Assembly: GCA_003118195.1 (NCBI GenBank)
Contig: BEXV01000351.1
Location: 80,831-94,776, forward strand
DNA from: Hemicentrotus pulcherrimus
Taxonomy: Eukaryota > Echinodermata > Echinoidea > Camarodonta > Strongylocentrotidae
Length of the DNA: 13,946 bases
Reading direction: 5' to 3'
Below, in pieces: positions 10,323 to 13,946 of the stretch. Numbering within the stretch: the stretch's first letter is position 1; each line of letters opens with the position of its first letter. Both the position numbers and the translations under genes were made by a program. The notes under the pieces are model-generated. The model did no database searches, was not told where the DNA came from, and saw nothing but the letters and a program-made list of their open reading frames with translations.

Positions 10323-10470
10323 GGAGACAAAACAAACATGTGTTAATTTCTATAGGTCAAATACTGTATGTACTTGAGTAAATAGTTCTTTCCTTCATTA
10401 TCATTTTCATGAAAACAGAAGGTTATTCAAATATCTAAATAGTCTTTGATTGATTGGATTCCCCACCCCT

Positions 10471-10600
10471 GTATACCTGTACATGTTGTACATGTACATG
10501 TACATGTATACTGCACATTGTATGACATACATGTACATTATACATAATGTACAGTGTATGTGTATGTACGTGTACAGTACATGCACACATACATGTAGCT
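10471..10600. repeat. TACATG array, longest cluster
   Basis: About 130 bp dominated by TACATG, TGTACA and TATGTAC units. The open frames on both strands here (10407-10604 and 10450-10644) are artefacts of the repeat, which encodes runs of Tyr, Met, His and Cys. Confidence 0.85.
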
Positions 10601-10604
10601 GCAT

Positions 10605-11450
10605 TAGTAAACATTTGTACCTTCTGTGTATTAAAAACTTTTAAAACAACCTCTATTGGTTCTCAAGATTTCAAACACTACTGTACAAAATAATTAATCA
10701 AAACTTGTCAATAGCAATATGAAATAATAATGAAATATTGAAACTAGGCATTAAATGTAAATTTATATATCATAATGTAGTAACGTACATGCACATTGTA
10801 TGTACTATATTAGATCTTCTTCTAGATAAAAAATCAAATTTATGATCCCCATTTTTATACTCTTATCTAATAAATCAGCTGTTTTACAAGCTCATCTCAA
10901 TGATTCCTGAATCCATTCTCAGTTCACAATATTAAAGCTAAACTTTAGTACTGGTAATGCGATTGCATTGAGAAAAGGTGTGGAAAGGACCAGAAACAGT
11001 TGATCATGTAGCATGTAAGTATTGGTGTGCACTGCAAGGGTCTAGAGTCATCAAAATCATAATAAATTTGACCGAGTCTTGGTAAATAAACAAGCACTGT
11101 ACACAGAAAGCTATATATGGGACAACACACATGGTGTCGGGGTTGGTACTACCTTGATTTCCTTGTCTTTCTATGCTCATTACTCAGCCAGTATACATTT
11201 TCTTCCAAAATTGTTTGGCACATGTACATGTAATTTATTTGTAATCTTGAACATCCAGTGTAAGTTTTGTTTGATACTGTGAAAATTAATTTTCTTTTTT
11301 TACCAGTACTGGAGTTTATCTTTAATTGGCAAATCAAAATGGCAATACCTGAATACATGATTCCAAAATCATAGAAAGAGAAGAAAAGCAGATAATAAAC
11401 TCAAATTCACTTCTCCAAAAAGTGTGTGTGGGGGGCTCCCTAAACATGAT
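10605..11450. other. Intron 1 sequence without recognised gene
   Basis: AT-rich unique sequence with isolated TACATG units. Short open frames at 10945-11358 on both strands show no family resemblance. Confidence 0.55.
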
Positions 11451-11648
11451 TTCCATGGTTGGCATATTTCCAGCTTCGGAGGCTTATTTCACGGACGCCG
11501 GGAAATAAGCGGTATTTACTGGTATTTACCACTTTTTACCGGAAAATACCGGGAAATATATTTTTCCACTTACTTGTTCATAGGGATTGTCCAATTTTGA
11601 ACATAAAAACAATGGTGGGGAGTATGGTTGCTCTGGTGTGTACTATTT

Positions 11649-11679
11649 TGTGTGTGTGTGTCTTTGTTTGTTTGTTTGT
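11649..11679. repeat. (TG)n and (TTTG)n microsatellite
   Basis: TGTGTGTGTGTGT followed by four TTTG units, inside the left part of the hAT-like element. It explains the open frame on the plus strand at 11459-11743. Confidence 0.8.
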
Positions 11680-11897
11680 CTATGTCTGTTATCATGAAAT
11701 GCTAGAAAAAAATACAGGAAAAAGATCCCAAATATACACCTAATCTAGATATGATGTTCTTCATTAAAGGGAACCAAAACCTTACTAACTTACTTTTATT
11801 GTAAAGTTTAATATACCCGGTATTTGAATAAAATCAGTGGAAATTTGAACAAAATCGGGCAAGGAATAAGGAAGTTAGAGTTTTTTTAAATGACTAG

Positions 11898-11910
11898 TCA
11901 CTAGAGGGCA
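11898..11910 (+). promoter_or_regulatory. CTCF-like core in left MITE arm
   Basis: TCACTAGAGGGCA matches CCASYAGRKGGCR at 12 of 13 positions. Its exact reverse complement lies at 12186-12198 in the other arm. Whether it is bound is unknown. Confidence 0.3.
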
Positions 11911-12185
11911 ATATGCAATTTGATGACATCATTAGATGACATCATTTGTTGACAACTCTCCATGCCTTTTGTACACCAAATTTCACAATTCTTTAGTTTT
12001 CTTCGTATTTATTTGTGTTCTTGATCAGACTTCATAACATATGAAGTAGAATATCATTTTGCATTCTATACCTTGCTTTCAGGGGAGTAGATTATCTCAA
12101 TCACAAGAAAGAAGGAAAAAACATAAAATTTGATGTACAAAAGGCATGGAGAGTTATCCTCAAATGATGTCATCATATTGAATAT

Positions 12186-12198
12186 TGCCCTCTAGTGA
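12186..12198 (-). promoter_or_regulatory. CTCF-like core in right MITE arm
   Basis: TGCCCTCTAGTGA is the inverted partner of the left-arm motif, so the two face each other across about 275 bp. It is a consequence of the palindrome; function is not shown. Confidence 0.3.
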
Positions 12199-12679
12199 CA
12201 AGTCATTTAAAAAAAGCTTTAACTTCCTTATTCCTTGCCCGATTTTGTTCAAATTTTCACTAATTTTATTCAATTATCTTAAACTTTACAATAAAAGTAA
12301 CTTGGTATGAAGGTCTTGGTTCCCTTTACATGTAAGACAGTTGCTCATTACCATATTCATGAATACCTATTAATAAGCATATGGACAAAATGCCATGTGT
12401 TTGGGTGTGTACATGTACTGTACATGTAATATGTATGCAGTGTGGATTTTATAAATCTGTTTGTGTGTTTCTACTATGAGTGTTGTGCTGCTAATTATTT
12501 CAGAACAATATTTTCAGTCGTTGAGGCTAAAAACAAGTAAAATTTTTAATAAATAGAGAATTTAAATCATATTTCCCGTTTTTAACATATTTACCGGACG
12601 CCCATCTTATTTACCGGACGGTATTTACCGGTATTTACCACCGGTAATTACCGCCACTGGTATTTACCGCCCAACCCTG

Positions 12680-13379
12680 TTCCATGAAGGTAATGACAAA
12701 GTCCATACAAACTTTCTAAAAATACAAATTTACATTTTTAATACTTCGTCTTTACTTTCTTGAAAATATTGTTATAAAATTTAAGAACTTCCTTTAACCC
12801 TCACAGTACATCATGTATGTAGACCTATGTTAAACATTTTTTGAACAAAACTTAGATAGACCTAGTAAATTATTTATAGTATACTAACCTTCGTTAAACC
12901 ATGATGTGCATTTCTGCTACTCATTTTGATGTCTTGATGTTTTGCTACCGAAAGATGTCCAAAATATCCTTCATTCCTGATGTCCACAAAGCACCTCTTA
13001 AAATTGTCACTATCCTTGATTTGAATAAGATCCACAAATATATTCCAGAGGACTAGCAAACAATTGATTCAAATGCAGTCTATTATTCTCCACAATATGC
13101 ACACAATGGGAGACTTAAAAATCCAAAGTTGAAGAAAAATTTAAATTGACCTCAGCTCTGCAGCACTCGCAAGTTGCAGACAATCAATCAGAGTCAAGGA
13201 CTCAGAATCTGAATATTCGAGTTGTGGAGGTACTGTACATGTAGTAGCTGCCAGACAATAATACAACTATAAAGATGCTTTATATATTCCATGTGACAAT
13301 AAAGTCTTCGACGTTGATTTATTTAGTTAGATTTTATGTCTGATACACGGTTCACACATACATGTACAAAAATACCAGT
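12680..13379. other. Intron 1 sequence near exon 1
   Basis: Apart from the cryptic exon candidate (12889-13052) I see no gene. ATGTGACAATAAAGTC at about 13291-13306 resembles the AATAAA-type tail of retroposed elements but has no poly(A) after it. Confidence 0.45.
12889..13052 (-). other. Cryptic exon candidate in intron 1 (164 bp)
   Basis: On the minus strand TTGTTTGCTAG precedes 13052 and AAG|GTTAGTAT follows 12889, giving acceptor- and donor-like edges. One frame stays open throughout (…DLIQIKDSDNFKRCFVDIRN…), but I recognise no family. The length is not a multiple of three. Joined directly to exon 1 it would be read in another frame and reach TAG inside the segment, so at most it would be a non-productive (poison) exon or a relic. 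Chance is quite possible. Confidence 0.2.
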
Positions 13380-13475
13380 GTCGTACTACCAGCACCGCAG
13401 GCCGCACCACCAGCACAGCGCGCCAGAGGATGAGCGTAGGAAATGATTGCACAACGCGTCACTGGTCCTGCTGCT
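13380..13475. other. GC/CpG-rich patch in intron 1 near exon 1
   Basis: This is a locally GC-rich stretch with several CpGs (ACCGCAGGCCGCACC, GCGCGCC, ACGCGT) and repeated CCACCAGCAC/CTACCAGCAC units. It is followed by ATTGGCTGC, an inverted CCAAT motif at about 13478. It contrasts with the AT-rich intron and lies 200-290 bp downstream of exon 1, so it may belong to the promoter-proximal regulatory region. No coding frame is evident. Confidence 0.35.
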
Positions 13476-13665
13476 TCATTGGCTGCACAAAATAGTCAAC
13501 AAATGTTCGACGTGGATCCTTTGCCGTAAGGTTTATCTCACAAAAATTCCCTTATTGATAGAAGGTATTTATCCAGAATAGCACCTAACAATCTCGTATA
13601 AAAGTTCAGAGGTAAAATACCAACAGTTTCTACGAGAGTATTGCTCTTCCAGTTTGATTTGTTAC

Positions 13666-13704
13666 CTGCTTTCTCCGGATCGTCGATGCGATATCATCCG
13701 CCAT
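13666..13704 (-). CDS. Coding exon 1 of GCKIII kinase (STK24/25/26 ortholog)
   Basis: This 39-bp first coding exon, read on the minus strand, encodes MADDIASTIRRKQ (13 residues). It ends in CAG followed by a GTAACA splice donor (intron starts at 13665). The junction is phase 0, matching exon 2, and the spliced peptide [12 protein letters not shown] fits the start of vertebrate MST3, where a short variable leader ends in MQN before LKADPEE. I chose the ATG at 13704 because AAAATGGCG has A at -3 and G at +4. An in-frame ATG two codons upstream (13710) has C at -3 and would only add MK. In vertebrates this leader is variable and precedes the kinase domain, so low conservation is expected. AAAATGGCGG also resembles a YY1/TISU-type start-site motif (one or two mismatches to TISU). 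Seen: ATG, open frame, donor, phase match. Inferred: that it is spliced to exon 2 across 9.3 kb. Confidence 0.8.
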
Positions 13705-13771
13705 TTTCATGGGATGCACTAAATCGTTGCCAAATTGAAGCTGAAATGGTAGAATGATTTCCGCAGACCAT
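13694..13771 (-). other. Overlapping upstream ORF (25 codons) at the kinase start
   Basis: An ATG at 13771 (GTGATGG, G at -3 and G at +4) opens a frame of 25 codons that ends in TGA at 13696-13694, inside codons 3-4 of the kinase reading frame. If transcripts begin upstream of it, scanning ribosomes that start here would miss the main ATG. It sits almost exactly at the start site predicted from TATATA, so alternative start-site use could include or exclude it. The frame is seen; the regulatory role is inferred. Confidence 0.4.
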
Positions 13772-13798
13772 CACGATGCAATGGTGGCCGTGGTGCGG

Positions 13799-13804
13799 TA
13801 TATA
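13799..13804 (-). promoter_or_regulatory. TATA-box-like TATATA
   Basis: CCCTATATACCGC on the minus strand lies 95 bp upstream of the favoured ATG. The spacing predicts initiation close to 13773. In AT-rich DNA the motif alone is weak evidence; its position just upstream of a good coding exon raises its value. Confidence 0.4.
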
Positions 13805-13847
13805 GGGAGTTCCCTCTTTGAGCCAAGGCTGGATAAAGGTCGTGGAA

Positions 13848-13854
13848 TGACTCA
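13848..13854. promoter_or_regulatory. AP-1 consensus TGACTCA
   Basis: An exact 7-bp palindromic-type AP-1 (Jun/Fos) site lies about 45 bp upstream of the TATATA motif. A single site of this length can occur by chance, so binding is inference. Confidence 0.35.
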
Positions 13855-13946
13855 AAATGAACATCGACGCCTAGTAGCTATTCTAGTGTTCTTTGGTTCT
13901 TATCTATTACTTAGCATCTTCAAGTTCTCGGTTCTTCTTTCTTCTT

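Larger units (their letters stand above)
11765..12328. mobile_element. Full-length palindromic (foldback) MITE with TA target site
   Basis: The termini TAAAGGGAACC (11765-11775) and GGTTCCCTTTA (12318-12328) are exact reverse complements. Similarity continues inward for about 200 bp per arm, for example GAACAAAATCGGGCAAGGAA, CACTAGAGGGCAATAT, GATGACATCATT and CTCTCCATGCCTTTTGTACA. It reaches a centre hairpin ACTTCATA-ACA-TATGAAGT (12029-12047). Differences are scattered substitutions and small indels, for example CCCGGTAT present only on the left and a second GATGACATCATT only on the left. TA at both edges suggests a Tc1/mariner-type TA duplication. It encodes no protein. The intron transcript would contain both arms. 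Confidence 0.85.
11458..12679. mobile_element. Degenerate hAT-like non-autonomous element with TACCGG-rich ends
   Basis: The right end reads CCGCCCAACCCTG, a hAT-type CAGGGTTGG terminus in reverse. The left end begins GTTGG, apparently lacking the CAG. TTCCATG flanks both sides (11451-11457 and 12680-12686), consistent with most of an 8-bp target-site duplication. Both ends carry clustered GGTATTTACC, TACCGG and GGGAAATAT units in inverted arrangement (11508-11560 and about 12571-12670). There is no transposase. A second element (11765-12328) lies inside, splitting it. The class assignment is inference from termini and repeat style. Confidence 0.5.
4354..13665 (-). other. Intron 1 of the GCKIII kinase gene (9312 bp)
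   Basis: This intron is defined by the GTAACA donor at 13665 and the TTCTTAG acceptor ending at 4354. It separates the non-catalytic leader from the kinase domain, in phase 0. It is repeat-rich: simple TACATG arrays, A-rich and purine tracts, short tandem repeats and small DNA transposons. I found no kinase-coding sequence inside it. A donor of the form GTAAC is less strong than GTAAGT but normal. Confidence 0.78.
13705..13946 (-). promoter_or_regulatory. 5' UTR and proximal promoter of the kinase gene
   Basis: This sequence lies upstream of the exon 1 ATG. On the minus strand it runs from a GA-rich stretch (13917-13946), through an AP-1 consensus (13848-13854) and a TATATA box (13799-13804), to the start codon region. 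A TATA-directed start would fall near 13770-13776 and give a 5' UTR of about 65-70 nt. No splice acceptor is needed to reach the ATG, but a further upstream non-coding exon beyond the window cannot be excluded. The promoter assignment is inference from position and motifs. Confidence 0.5.

Noticed and set aside
10407..10644. Overlapping Tyr/Met/His/Cys-rich frames on both strands
   Set aside because: They are direct translations of the TACATG simple repeat.
11459..11743. 94-codon plus-strand frame with a Val/Cys-rich hydrophobic stretch
   Set aside because: It runs through the hAT-like terminus and the TG/TTTG microsatellite, so it is compositional rather than genic.
13799..13808. CArG (SRF) box at CCTATATACC
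   Set aside because: It ends in CC, not GG, so it fails the CC(A/T)6GG consensus. It was kept only as a TATA-like motif.

Overview
This is eukaryotic, animal genomic DNA. It is AT-rich, has no bacterial-style gene packing, and has spliceosomal exon boundaries. The organism is probably a marine invertebrate deuterostome, with an echinoid (sea urchin-like) genome as my best guess. That guess rests on the very frequent palindromic TACATG/TACATGTA repeats, scattered TAGGCCT and ACCGGT palindromes, and the style of the small DNA transposons. A lancelet, hemichordate or mollusc cannot be excluded without a database search.

The window carries the 5' end of one gene on the minus strand, an ortholog of the germinal-centre-kinase III family (STK24/25/26, also called MST3/SOK1/MST4). 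Exon 1 (13704-13666) encodes 13 residues and ends in CAG|GTAACA. Exon 2 (4353-4123) follows an AG acceptor, encodes 77 residues with the kinase glycine-rich loop, the VAIK lysine and the alpha-C glutamate, and ends AAG|GTAAGT. Both junctions are phase 0, and the joined peptide reads ...[12 protein letters not shown]..., which fits the N-terminus of vertebrate MST3 (...MQNLKADPEE...). Exon 1 is too short to stand out as an ORF and was found by reading splice signals on the minus strand. The rest of the kinase domain and the C-terminus lie beyond position 1.

Layout, left to right on the plus strand: 1-4122 is the start of intron 2 and holds a 519-bp sequence duplicated in tandem around one N (1616-2655) and a cluster of TATCCCGCTA-type inverted repeats (2656-3129). 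4123-4353 is exon 2. 4354-13665 is intron 1 (9.3 kb), holding a purine-rich tract, a CpG-containing patch with a CTCF-like motif about 700 bp upstream of exon 2, an 18-bp tandem repeat, many TACATG arrays, an A-rich tract, and a nested transposon structure. In the last, a 564-bp end-to-end palindromic MITE (TA target site) sits inside a degenerate hAT-like element with TACCGG-rich ends. 13666-13704 is coding exon 1. 13705-13946 is the 5' UTR and proximal promoter, with a TATATA box, an AP-1 site and an overlapping upstream ORF.

I see no second convincing protein gene, no rRNA or tRNA, and no CRISPR array. The other long open frames are chance frames in repeats or AT-rich intron. The most interesting points are the near-complete foldback MITE carrying two convergent CTCF-like cores inside a transcribed intron, the overlapping upstream ORF at the kinase start, and a possible alternative promoter close to exon 2.
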